15,573 nucleotides of DNA, taken from positions 13,417 through 28,989 of the forward strand of contig PBXE01000020.1 in NCBI GenBank assembly GCA_002727485.1. Reading direction: 5' to 3'. Shown here piece after piece: positions 6,850 to 14,277 of the stretch (position 1 is its first letter; each line of letters opens with the position of its first letter). Made by a program: the position numbers and the translations under genes. This DNA comes from Methanobacteriota archaeon. GTDB taxonomy: Archaea; Thermoplasmatota; Poseidoniia; Poseidoniales; Poseidoniaceae. The notes beneath the pieces were generated by a model. That model was not told the DNA's origin. It saw only the letters and a program-made list of their open reading frames with translations, and did not search any database.

Positions 6850-7812
6850 ATGAATCCTTACAAAATGGTTATCGCAGTTGCTAATCAAAAAGGAGGTTGT
6901 GCTAAAACTACGACTGCTGTAAATTTGGCGGCAGCATTGGCAAAGGGGTCGAAAAAGCAAGGTTTGCCTCCGGCTAAAGTGCTGCTTATAGATTTAGATC
7001 CTCAAGGAAACTGTGCTACTTCTTTCGGTGTTGAAAAGAAAAAGGTGAAAAAAACCGCTTATGATTTACTGACCAATGAATCTGGAGAAGATTTACCTCT
7101 AATGGATGAATATCTCATCCATCCTGAACAATTGAATGAAAGTATGCAAGAAGCCTGGAGCATGAGAAATGGTGGTAAAAAAGCACCTGCTAATCTATCG
7201 GTTGGAAACCTATGGCTACTACCTAGTGACATTCACCTTTCAGGTGCAGAAATTGAACTCAGTCACAAAATTGGTAGAGAGACTAGACTTCGTGAAGCTT
7301 TGGCACCAATCATAGATAATTTCGACCACATAATAATTGATACTCCGCCCTCGTTGGGTCTGCTATCAATCAATGCTATGTGTGCAGCAAATTGGGTTAT
7401 GGTTCCAGTTCAAGCTGAGTATTATGCTCTAGAAGGATTTAGCATGCTGATGAATTCAATAAAAATGATACAGAGGAGAATTAATCGAAATCTAAAGATC
7501 TTTGGAATTGCTATGACTATGGTTGATGCCAGATCTAAACTAAGTCGCCATGTTTGTGACCAAGTAAATTCAAAAATGCCGAAAAAATTATTCAAAACTA
7601 CGATTAGAAGGCTGGTTAAAGTCGCTGAAGCGCCGTGGAGTGGCGCCCCTACAGTACTTCTAAACAAACCTACCAACTCAGGCGCCGGCGCTGGTTCGTT
7701 AGAATATTGGACTCTTGCTAAAGAATTTCATCAACGTGTTTTAGCAATGCGTAGAGAATTTGGTGTAAAGGAACAACCAAGATTACTACTCGACAGAAAG
7801 AATATGATGTGA
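6850..7812 (+). CDS. ParA/Soj-family partition ATPase
   Basis: A 320-residue deviant-Walker ATPase of the ParA type, which in relatives forms ATP-dependent dimers on DNA and moves plasmids, chromosomes or large cargo. Walker A' KGGCAKTT is at 14-21 with the signature Lys at 14; motif A' LLIDLDPQGN is at 45-54 and Walker B IIIDTPPSLG at 161-170. The VPVQAEYYALEG segment after Walker B is typical. ATG 6850 is preferred because the protein then begins just before the first strand (MNPYKMVIAVANQKGG). The Shine-Dalgarno is weak; ATG 6865 or the upstream TTG at 6802 remain possible. There is no N-terminal HTH, unlike type Ia plasmid ParA. A ribbon-helix-helix gene, the usual partner of ATPases without an HTH, follows 65 bases later. 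No ParB is visible. Confidence 0.9.
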   Translation: MNPYKMVIAVANQKGGCAKTTTAVNLAAALAKGSKKQGLPPAKVLLIDLDPQGNCATSFGVEKKKVKKTAYDLLTNESGEDLPLMDEYLIHPEQLNESMQEAWSMRNGGKKAPANLSVGNLWLLPSDIHLSGAEIELSHKIGRETRLREALAPIIDNFDHIIIDTPPSLGLLSINAMCAANWVMVPVQAEYYALEGFSMLMNSIKMIQRRINRNLKIFGIAMTMVDARSKLSRHVCDQVNSKMPKKLFKTTIRRLVKVAEAPWSGAPTVLLNKPTNSGAGAGSLEYWTLAKEFHQRVLAMRREFGVKEQPRLLLDRKNMM

Positions 7813-7856
7813 GTTGAATTTCCAAAAAACATCTCAAAATCGCAAAATTTTGTTTC

Positions 7857-7873
7857 AACCTTTCGCGTAGGTT
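7857..7873. promoter_or_regulatory. Palindrome before the RHH gene, possible operator
   Basis: AACCT (7857-7861), a 7-base spacer, and AGGTT (7869-7873) form an inverted repeat ending 4 bases before the ATG at 7878. The right arm includes AGGT, which may double as the Shine-Dalgarno. A perfect palindrome CAAAATTTTG lies slightly upstream at 7843-7852. RHH proteins often repress their own operon through short palindromes, so autoregulation is an inference. Confidence 0.35.
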
Positions 7874-7877
7874 AAGT

Positions 7878-8153
7878 ATGCGCTCAAGTGGTCGGCAGTT
7901 AGGGATAGCGATGACTGCTGAAGGAATGACGTCAATTAGCGTAAGTTATGAAGTACGAAGACAGTTAAATAATCTTAGAACAATGAGTGGTTACAAGAGT
8001 GTTAATGAATTTCTTACCGATTTAATTAGAGCACATAAGATTACAAAAATGAGTGGGGAAATTGAGACCTTAAGAGAGAGAATGAAAGCGGTTGCCGATG
8101 TAGAAGTAGAACATCTAGTCGACAGATTGAATCTTTCACCGTTCAAAGTGTGA
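7878..8153 (+). CDS. Ribbon-helix-helix (CopG/ParG-like) DNA-binding protein
   Basis: A 91-residue small protein with a ribbon-helix-helix domain. The strand is TSISVSYE (18-25), helix 1 is VRRQLNNLRTMSG, and helix 2 is SVNEFLTDLIRAHK (41-54). A short charged helix follows (about 58-80, EIETLRERMKAVADVEVEHLVDRL) that may extend the dimer. RHH dimers bind DNA with the paired strand. The placement directly after a ParA-type ATPase that lacks its own HTH matches type Ib partition modules, in which an RHH protein binds the centromere and represses the operon. AGGT (7869-7872) supports ATG 7878. ATG 7911 and 7926 are in-frame alternatives that would remove the loose N-terminus without touching the RHH fold. 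The next gene begins 4 bases after its stop. Confidence 0.8.
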   Translation: MRSSGRQLGIAMTAEGMTSISVSYEVRRQLNNLRTMSGYKSVNEFLTDLIRAHKITKMSGEIETLRERMKAVADVEVEHLVDRLNLSPFKV

Positions 8154-8157
8154 TATT

Positions 8158-8412
8158 ATGATGGAATGGCGCCCTAAAGGCTACTTATTTGATACCAAAA
8201 ACCTAGTTCGTGCATTATTCGATGAGCAAACTGATGAAGGTAAATTATTGGTCTCTGCTGCAGCAGGGAATATTGAAATTTTTTCATACTCACAATCCTG
8301 GAATGGGGTATTATGGCTCATAATGAATACATTGGTTGAAGATGGAAAACCAATTTATAATGGCGAGGAATTAGGCAATTTAAAGAATTCATTACCAATC
8401 GTTTGGCGGTAA
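8158..8412 (+). CDS. Unrecognised 84-residue protein in the parA-RHH cassette
   Basis: I do not recognise this protein. It is small and soluble, with no signal peptide, no clear membrane segment and no cysteine. It has aromatic-rich stretches (EWRPKGYLF and FSYSQSWNGVLWLIMNTL) and an alanine-rich middle (LLVSAAAGNIE). The hydrophobic part at about 49-60 looks like a buried helix rather than a membrane helix. It begins 4 bases after the RHH stop, with GTGATA just upstream acting as a plausible ribosome-binding site, so cotranslation with the RHH gene is likely. That makes a role in the same process reasonable but unproven. Its TAA (8410-8412) directly abuts the stop codon of the convergent gene. 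The start could be ATG 8158 or ATG 8161. Confidence 0.65.
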   Translation: MMEWRPKGYLFDTKNLVRALFDEQTDEGKLLVSAAAGNIEIFSYSQSWNGVLWLIMNTLVEDGKPIYNGEELGNLKNSLPIVWR

Positions 8413-10863
8413 TTATTGTCCGCCATTCTTTGCAATCCATTCGTGACCATACCATTCCCACTGTTCCATAGTCCAACCTTCAGGAAGGCCACTTTCTGGC
8501 ACTGGAGGTGCGCTCTTGGGCTTTTCATCATGAGTTTGATCTTCTTCTTCGAGCATAGCTGAAACCTCTTCAGCAGAGGTTTCATCGGCCTTAATTTCAA
8601 TTCCTGCAATGTCTTCAAGACTGTTTTCTTGGTCGTAAATCTCCTCAGCCGAAACCTCGGAAATTGGTTCTAGTTCATCTTCAGTTACATCTTCTGATGA
8701 AAAGTTCATCTCCTCTACTTCGTCATCCCAAGAGCCGTCAGAATCAATACCTCCGCTTGCCGATAAGCCTGCCGACCCTTCAAGTGCTTCTTGATTCGCT
8801 GATGCTTCTTCGGGCTCAAATGGAACACCATATCTCTTAATCATATCATTTATTTTTCTCTTCTTAGAAATAAAACTGATCAATACAATCAATGCAGAAA
8901 GTGCAACGAATAAAATTCCACCAATAATTGATACTTGTTTGATTGTTTCACCAAGCCCATCTTCTTCTTCATCAGTAAGTAAACCTGCTTCAGAACTGAT
9001 AACCCATGATGAATAGGAAAGGTCGACATCTCCGGGCTGCTTGTCACGTGAGAGATAATCTTGATAATCGGGGTCTCGCCATCCTTGACAAACATTTGAT
9101 TGATTGTCAATCGCTTGCATGCAGTATTGTTGTTCTGTAGAGACTAGAATTTTTGTATCGTCATAATCACTATTAGAACCAACATTGTCTCCGTCCTCAT
9201 CAAACCACTCTAGTGGGTCGTTAGGGAAGGCATCAGATGAGTCAGCCCACCTGTCACCATCAGAGTCAAGACAGCCAAACATTGAGGTTTTCGAATAACC
9301 AGACTGGGAGGATGGGTCTGCTTGCCAGGTAAACATCGAAGTGCCAAAAATGAGTGGACACGAATCAGGATTATTTCCTGATAGATTCTCGCCATAACCA
9401 TCGCCATCACGATCTATCCACTGAGTAATATCGTTTGGTATAGCATCAGCTCCCTGCGAGATTGTCCAATCAGGAGAAGGATCTGAATACTTATCAAAAT
9501 CTGAATCTAGGCATCCGAATCTATCTTTCGTGGAGAATCCGTTTACTTCGGGACAACCATCAGGTTGATATGCTGGCGAAGGGTTATCTCCATAGCCATC
9601 ATTGTCAGTATCATTCCACTGAGTAGGGTCATTAGGGAAAACGTCACCATCGATACCATCTATATTATCACCATAGCCATCACCATCTGAATCTTGCCAT
9701 TGATCTGGATTTTGTGGGAATAAATCGCCTTCATTGCCTTCTGAATTATCTCCATAGCCATCACCATCTGAATCAACGTATTGAGTAGCATCATTTGGAA
9801 ATGCATCACCATTAGTACCGGATAAATTATCTCCATAACCATCTCCATCTGAATCAATAATTTGACTTGGATCTGTTGGAAATACATCAATAGAATCGGG
9901 AGTCCCATCTAAATCTGAATCCAAATCGAAATATGAGACCTCTGTAGTAGTGGAAGTCGACATAAAGACACAAATTTGTCCACCAAATTCACGGTATCCA
10001 CCTGTAACTAGACCCGAGCCGGAAAATGATTCTTTTACTGTGAAAGGTGATTTACCCACAATGAATACATTGCCTTCTTCGGTTCCAATGAAGTATGAAG
10101 TGTCATCATAATTAGAAATTGAGGAAATTTTCTGAGAAACTCCTAGGTCAAGAGATGAAGAAGTCCATGTAGTAGTATTATATCTGTACAACATGCCTTC
10201 TGAGGTTCCAACAATCAGGTCTTCTGTAGAGTCTTGATAGGAATATGTTAGATAAGTATTGGATTGGGTTAATTTAGATATAAAAGCACCATCTTGTCCA
10301 TAGATATGAGTATTGGAATCCATTGCTGAAAAGGTAATTTGATTGTTTTCTAAAACTTCAAATGCCAAAAATCCTGATGCTACCATGCCAGTTTGAAATC
10401 CAGTTGCACCAAGCTGGTTGTATTCGTAGGCTTTTCTCAAACCAGTATAATATGCAATCCAAACATTACCCTCATTATCCCAATCAATATCATCAGGCGT
10501 ACTAGAAATATTATGTTGGTATACAATCTGTTTTGAAGACATACTGAAAACTAATAATCCTGAATCATATGAAGCCGCTAGAAGTTGCTGAGCATTATCT
10601 AAACGTGCGCTGGTCATTGAAAGATTGGTTTGGAAGGTCCATATAGAATTAAATTCACCTTGCGATAAAGTTTGTTGACTGATTTCTCCACTCTTTGTGA
10701 CTGTCAATAATGAATTATCGGATAAAATTTCATGATAAACAATCAAACTACTACTATCTGTAACTCCGGAATAAACTAGGTTTGACTCAGCATTTACACT
10801 GTTTGAATAGGTCGAAAACGGAAGAAGCAACAAAATAAAAACCATCAATATGCTTCGCTTCAT
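8413..10863 (-). CDS. Signal-peptide, beta-propeller-like, TSP3-repeat, single-TM surface protein
   Basis: An 816-residue type I membrane protein. A signal peptide (1-25, hydrophobic MVFILLLLPF, cleavage after VNA) precedes a beta-rich region (about 30-315) with recurrent blocks such as EGNVWIAYY, SEGMLYRYN and EEGNVFIVG, resembling a WD40/PQQ-like propeller. Residues 315-570 are aspartate-rich thrombospondin type 3-like calcium-binding repeats: three near-identical 27-residue units (DSDGDGYGDN start, FPNDPTQW end) plus degenerate ones. Two of the modules contain Cys pairs (437/451 and 502/531). A TM helix lies at 642-666, followed by KKRK. The cytoplasmic tail (671-816) is very acidic and ends in GLPEGWTMEQWEWYGHEWI. 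The extracellular part may bind a ligand, polysaccharide or mineral; the function is unknown. The gene follows the coiled-coil gene by 51 bases and may share its transcript. Confidence 0.85.
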   Translation of the reverse strand: MKRSILMVFILLLLPFSTYSNSVNAESNLVYSGVTDSSSLIVYHEILSDNSLLTVTKSGEISQQTLSQGEFNSIWTFQTNLSMTSARLDNAQQLLAASYDSGLLVFSMSSKQIVYQHNISSTPDDIDWDNEGNVWIAYYTGLRKAYEYNQLGATGFQTGMVASGFLAFEVLENNQITFSAMDSNTHIYGQDGAFISKLTQSNTYLTYSYQDSTEDLIVGTSEGMLYRYNTTTWTSSSLDLGVSQKISSISNYDDTSYFIGTEEGNVFIVGKSPFTVKESFSGSGLVTGGYREFGGQICVFMSTSTTTEVSYFDLDSDLDGTPDSIDVFPTDPSQIIDSDGDGYGDNLSGTNGDAFPNDATQYVDSDGDGYGDNSEGNEGDLFPQNPDQWQDSDGDGYGDNIDGIDGDVFPNDPTQWNDTDNDGYGDNPSPAYQPDGCPEVNGFSTKDRFGCLDSDFDKYSDPSPDWTISQGADAIPNDITQWIDRDGDGYGENLSGNNPDSCPLIFGTSMFTWQADPSSQSGYSKTSMFGCLDSDGDRWADSSDAFPNDPLEWFDEDGDNVGSNSDYDDTKILVSTEQQYCMQAIDNQSNVCQGWRDPDYQDYLSRDKQPGDVDLSYSSWVISSEAGLLTDEEEDGLGETIKQVSIIGGILFVALSALIVLISFISKKRKINDMIKRYGVPFEPEEASANQEALEGSAGLSASGGIDSDGSWDDEVEEMNFSSEDVTEDELEPISEVSAEEIYDQENSLEDIAGIEIKADETSAEEVSAMLEEEDQTHDEKPKSAPPVPESGLPEGWTMEQWEWYGHEWIAKNGGQ
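9583..9855 (-). repeat. 81-bp tandem repeats encoding TSP3-like calcium-binding units
   Basis: The words CATAGCCATC or CATAACCATC recur at 9591, 9672, 9753 and 9834, exactly 81 bases apart. They correspond to 27-residue units starting DSDGDGYGDN. Three full units and one partial unit are near-identical at the protein level; further diverged units continue towards 9160. In-frame spacing and intact coding show that these are protein repeats. Confidence 0.85.
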
Positions 10864-10914
10864 GTGTCTGCCAAGAAGCGTTATTTTATCAATAAGTCGC
10901 TATTTATGTAAGAT

Positions 10915-13245
10915 TCAATCTTCATCTTCTTCAGATTTATCTTTACCTTTGCCCATAGAACTAGGAGGCGGTGCCCCCCTTGCCTTCTTAGCAGGCTGGA
11001 GCATGTGCCTTACCGGAGTTAATGTAGCAACATTAGTCTCTGGTCGAACTTGCGGCGTTAGGCTGGTTGTAATTGGCTTCAGTGTTGTTGTAGCTGTTGG
11101 TACTGGTTGATCATCCTCTTCATCAAGACCGGTTTCTTGAGGTTGGAGGGTTGAAACAACCGGCTTCAATTCAGCAACTCCCATTTTTTGAACCGGTTTA
11201 GGAAGTTCTACTGATGGTTTGGTTACAGGTGAAACAATAGGTGATTTAACTGGCCTAACTAATGGTGAAGTAGGCGCTAAAGGCTTAGAACTGGTCTCGG
11301 GAGCACGCATTCCAGACAATCCCATCCTAGTAACTTGTTTTTCATCAGAACCTGCAAGAATTCCTCGCATCGGTCTTCCTCCAGAAGAACCTAGGAGAGA
11401 AGGCCTCGCTCCAAGAACTGAAGGATCGGGTAATACTGCTTGTGGACGGTCTTGACCGGAGATAGATTGCATCCACATCTGCCGTTTTTCGGCACGAGAA
11501 TCTACGTTTTGTAAATCTCTGAATTCCTTTTCTCTAGTCTTATACTCAGTTTCAGAACTATCAATCTCACCTTGAACTTGTTTCTCAACAGCATCTCGCA
11601 TCTTAGCTTCAGCGGTCTCTTTGAAGTTGTCCATTTGTTCAGTTAGATTTTGTAATCTATCTCTAATTTCGGCTCTCTTCAATCCCAATTGAGCCTCTAT
11701 TTCTGCTCTAATTAGTGCTTCTCTCTTTCTTACTTCAATTAGTGCCTTGTTACGCATGATTTCTTCGCGCTTGTCTAATTGACGCTCTAGTTGTGATGCA
11801 ACTTCACTTTCCTTGCGTGTCTTGAATTGTTCGAGACGGTCTTCCATATCAACCTCTAATTCTAAGGCTGTTTCTTCCTTCAATAATTCAAGATGTGTTT
11901 CAAATGTTAGTCTCTCATTTCTCAAGCCAGCATCAATTTCGGACATAATCGCTTTACGCGCTGCAGTTTCACGAGACTGGAATTCAAGTTCGAGTCTTTC
12001 AGACCAATCAGCCTTCTTTGATTCATATTGCTTTTCGAGTTGCTCTCTAAGTTCATTTTCTCTGTCATAGCGGAATCTTGCAAGTCGATTTTGTATTTCT
12101 GCTTCCCTTGCATTTCTGTAACTTGTAAATTCAGACTCCATTCTTAACTCAAGTTCATTATCAATCTCTTGTTTGAGTGTTCTTGAAATATCATCCACTG
12201 CCTTTGAAAATGTAATATCATACTTCTCTCTAAGTCGCACTTTCCTTTCAGCCAACCTTTCTAGATGCTTGGTCTCAAGTTGATTTTCAATTTCAACTCT
12301 AAGTTCATCTCTTCTTCGAGCAATCGCCAGTTCAACATCCTCGCGCATCCGCTCTTCAAGGTCTGTGGTTTCATTCCTAAGCCTCTCTTCTAATTCAACT
12401 TGTATTTGTTGAGCAATGTCTTCTTCTAGGCGCAAGCTTCTGCGATCATATTCTGCTTTCAAACGTGCTTCCCTTTGCTTCAAACGTGCTCGTAATTGTT
12501 GTTCCAAACGAGTTCTAATGCCACGACGTAATTGCTCCTCACGCTCTGATAATTTTGCAGAATGGCTTTCTTCTAAACGGCTTAATTCGCTGCTTTCCAT
12601 GTCTTTGAATCTTGATTCCATCTCTTCGGAAATAGATGCTTCCATCTCTCTAATTCTATGTTGTAATTCTTGATTATAATCTAGTGCAATTCGTTCTTTT
12701 TGAACTTCAAGTCTTTGTCTATGCTCATCTTGGAGTTCCGCTTCAATTTCCTGTTTTAGGCGCTCTTTGTGCTCTTCTAAACGTAAATCTTGCTCAATCT
12801 CATATTTTTCTTGAAGGACTTCAACTTGCCTAGATAATCTTAATTCATATTCAGAACGAAGTCTGCCCTCTTCTTGAGCAAGTGCTTCCCTTTCTAATTC
12901 AGCGAGTTCATTTTCCATAGATTCTCGCATCTCTTTTTCTAATGCATCTAGAGTTAATTCGTGTTGAACTGCCAGATCGGTTGCTAATGTCTCCTGCATC
13001 GCTATTACTCGCTCTGCAATCGCTTGTTGTCTAAGTCTTCTTTCTCTACGAATATCTGCTCTAAGTCTCTCTTCTTGACGAAACCTAGCACTAGTTAATT
13101 CTGCCTGGTCAATTGATTGACCTGAAGTATTTGTAAATTGGGAGCGCAATGCTGCCAATGATAATTTATCAGCGTTCATTCTTTTGCTACGAGCGACATC
13201 TAATGCCTCTTCCATCTTGCTATCGCTAGTACCCATAGAACCCAT
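10915..13245 (-). CDS. Large coiled-coil, cysteine-free filament-like protein
   Basis: A 776-residue protein of unknown function. Residues 50-590 are almost continuous charged helix (E, R, K, Q, L), with heptad-like L/I spacing, no proline and very few aromatics. This predicts a long coiled coil, or partly a stable single helix, on the order of tens of nanometres. Recurrent diverged blocks appear, such as (I/M)E-x2-L ... RL-x5-RL-x3-Y at 166-190, 245-266 and 318-342. Residues 600-760 are Pro/Thr/Ser/Val-rich and presumably disordered, with many KP and SP steps. The tail is basic, then acidic (KGKDKSEEDED). No cysteine occurs anywhere. There is no signal peptide or TM, so it is cytoplasmic. 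Alternative starts are ATG 13236 and 13215. It resembles SMC-like or cytoskeletal coiled coils in composition but shows no ATPase motif. The TSP3 surface protein lies downstream. Confidence 0.82.
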   Translation of the reverse strand: MGSMGTSDSKMEEALDVARSKRMNADKLSLAALRSQFTNTSGQSIDQAELTSARFRQEERLRADIRRERRLRQQAIAERVIAMQETLATDLAVQHELTLDALEKEMRESMENELAELEREALAQEEGRLRSEYELRLSRQVEVLQEKYEIEQDLRLEEHKERLKQEIEAELQDEHRQRLEVQKERIALDYNQELQHRIREMEASISEEMESRFKDMESSELSRLEESHSAKLSEREEQLRRGIRTRLEQQLRARLKQREARLKAEYDRRSLRLEEDIAQQIQVELEERLRNETTDLEERMREDVELAIARRRDELRVEIENQLETKHLERLAERKVRLREKYDITFSKAVDDISRTLKQEIDNELELRMESEFTSYRNAREAEIQNRLARFRYDRENELREQLEKQYESKKADWSERLELEFQSRETAARKAIMSEIDAGLRNERLTFETHLELLKEETALELEVDMEDRLEQFKTRKESEVASQLERQLDKREEIMRNKALIEVRKREALIRAEIEAQLGLKRAEIRDRLQNLTEQMDNFKETAEAKMRDAVEKQVQGEIDSSETEYKTREKEFRDLQNVDSRAEKRQMWMQSISGQDRPQAVLPDPSVLGARPSLLGSSGGRPMRGILAGSDEKQVTRMGLSGMRAPETSSKPLAPTSPLVRPVKSPIVSPVTKPSVELPKPVQKMGVAELKPVVSTLQPQETGLDEEDDQPVPTATTTLKPITTSLTPQVRPETNVATLTPVRHMLQPAKKARGAPPPSSMGKGKDKSEEDED

Positions 13246-13260
13246 CCAGTATCATATGGA

Positions 13261-13277
13261 CTTTTTATCATACATAA
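13261..13277 (-). promoter_or_regulatory. Possible TATA region of the coiled-coil gene
   Basis: Read on the minus strand, TTATGTATGATAAAAAG lies 16-32 bases before the ATG at 13245, in a 115-base spacer. If TBP binds here, the transcript would be leaderless or nearly so. That agrees with the absence of a Shine-Dalgarno before the ATG at 13245. Confidence 0.3.
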
Positions 13278-13360
13278 GGTACGCGATGAATTTCTATACC
13301 AACATGCTGATTTTTAGGTAATTTATAGATGGGCAAGGATGCTTCTAAACTCGAAATAAA

Positions 13361-13759
13361 TCAAAAACTGACGGTGAATTTAGTTTCGCAAGCAGGACAA
13401 TCGATATTTCTCTTACCCGGCTTCCGTTTCATCCTCAGTCTTCTATCGCACCCAGGGCAAGTAACTTCAACTCTGGGGACGTTCGGGTGAACTGTGAAAG
13501 TATGCTTGCATGAACCACATTGTAAATTTGCAGGACGTTTGTCAACACCAACAACTAGAACTTTTTCACATTCAGGACAACTAATTTTTTCTTCCTTCCA
13601 TTTTCTTCTTGTAACTGCATGTTCAACATTTACCCTAGAATCACACATTGAACATTGTATTTCGCCTAATGCAGGAGGCAATAATTCTTGGCATTTAGGA
13701 CAGGTAAGAGGAGGTGGGGCGATACGAGATTCGATTCTTACCTCTTTTTCTTCATCCAT
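13361..13759 (-). CDS. Triple zinc-ribbon protein
   Basis: A 132-residue protein made almost wholly of three zinc ribbons, each with two CxxC knuckles: C20/C23 with C36/C39, C61/C64 with C81/C84, and C101/C104 with C121/C124. All twelve cysteines are used. Short basic linkers separate them (TRRKWKEEK and RRLRMKRKPGKR), and the N-terminus is acidic. Such repeated ribbons usually bind nucleic acid or protein partners, or hold structural zinc. There is no enzymatic motif. ATG 13759 lies 4 bases after the stop of the winged-helix gene. The ribosome-binding GGAG sits inside the end of that gene, so translation is probably coupled and the two proteins are likely made together. Whether it senses metal, serves the transcription apparatus or assists the regulator is not shown by the sequence. 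Confidence 0.8.
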   Translation of the reverse strand: MDEEKEVRIESRIAPPPLTCPKCQELLPPALGEIQCSMCDSRVNVEHAVTRRKWKEEKISCPECEKVLVVGVDKRPANLQCGSCKHTFTVHPNVPRVEVTCPGCDRRLRMKRKPGKRNIDCPACETKFTVSF

Positions 13760-13763
13760 ATTT

Positions 13764-14243
13764 TCACTTCTCCTCTTCCATCAAAACCATCTTACCTGGA
13801 ACAAAATTCCATGGTATGTCTAATTCAATACCAAGGTCCTCGGCTAATTTTTCAAATAGTAATTTCGCTCCAACCTTGTCTCTAGATCCTTCCAAAGAAA
13901 TAATATGAACTCCTGATTTAGATTCTAATATTTGTCCGATATTTTGAGCAATCTCTGCTTCATTGGAATTTACTGTACCTTCTACTGGCTTGATTATTCC
14001 TGGCATCTCAACCAATGTTGAAATTTTCCACCATCTCGCTCTACCGACATCTCTATGATTTTCAACTAAATTTAGAGATGCTAACTTTTTCAAATGGTGA
14101 TAAAGGTTGTAACGGTCGACATTAACTACCGATTGTAATTGAACAGTACTCATTTCAGGACTTTTTGACAAGGCTGAATAAAGATTTCTTCGTGTAGGAT
14201 GTGCAAGAGCGGCTGTGATTGGGTCTGCTTGAACTCGAGCCAT
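13764..14243 (-). CDS. ArsR-like winged-helix transcriptional regulator
   Basis: A 159-residue probable DNA-binding protein. Residues 5-78 form a winged helix-turn-helix of the ArsR type: DPITAALAHPTRRNLYSAL, then the HTH STVQLQSVVNVDRYNLYHHLKKLASLNLVE, then a wing HRDVGRARWWKIS. The rest (about 80-159) is an unrecognised C-terminal domain with alternating strands and helices (GVHIISLEGSRDKVGAKLLFEKLAEDLGI) that could bind a ligand. There is no cysteine, so the thiolate metal sites of classical ArsR/SmtB sensors are missing. ATG 14243 is preferred over GTG 14258, since the protein then starts close to the first helix and GGTG precedes it. It sits 34 bases after the P-type ATPase stop and 4 bases before the zinc-ribbon gene, so it probably belongs to one unit with both. 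Confidence 0.82.
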   Translation of the reverse strand: MARVQADPITAALAHPTRRNLYSALSKSPEMSTVQLQSVVNVDRYNLYHHLKKLASLNLVENHRDVGRARWWKISTLVEMPGIIKPVEGTVNSNEAEIAQNIGQILESKSGVHIISLEGSRDKVGAKLLFEKLAEDLGIELDIPWNFVPGKMVLMEEEK

Positions 14244-14247
14244 CTTC

Positions 14248-14268
14248 GCACCTAACACTAAGAGGTGC
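14248..14268. promoter_or_regulatory. Inverted repeat GCACCT-N9-AGGTGC before the winged-helix gene
   Basis: A perfect 6-bp inverted repeat with a 9-base spacer occupies the gap between the ATPase stop (14278) and the regulator's ATG (14243). The 21-bp span suits a dimeric winged-helix regulator and could be an autoregulatory operator. One arm read on the minus strand also supplies the GGTG ribosome-binding site, so an RNA hairpin controlling translation is an alternative. Confidence 0.35.
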
Positions 14269-14277
14269 CACTAGGGT

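Noticed and set aside
9583..9855. Regular 81-bp repeats considered as a CRISPR array or minisatellite
   Set aside because: The spacing is exactly in frame, the units encode an aspartate-rich protein repeat, and there are no unique spacers between constant repeats.
10850..11110. Plus-strand frame across the junction of the two large minus-strand genes
   Set aside because: It is antisense to the Pro/Thr-rich tail of the coiled-coil gene; its composition is explained by that gene.
13494..13908. Three overlapping plus-strand frames opposite the zinc-ribbon and regulator genes
   Set aside because: They are shadows of two well-supported, coupled minus-strand genes with clear domain patterns.
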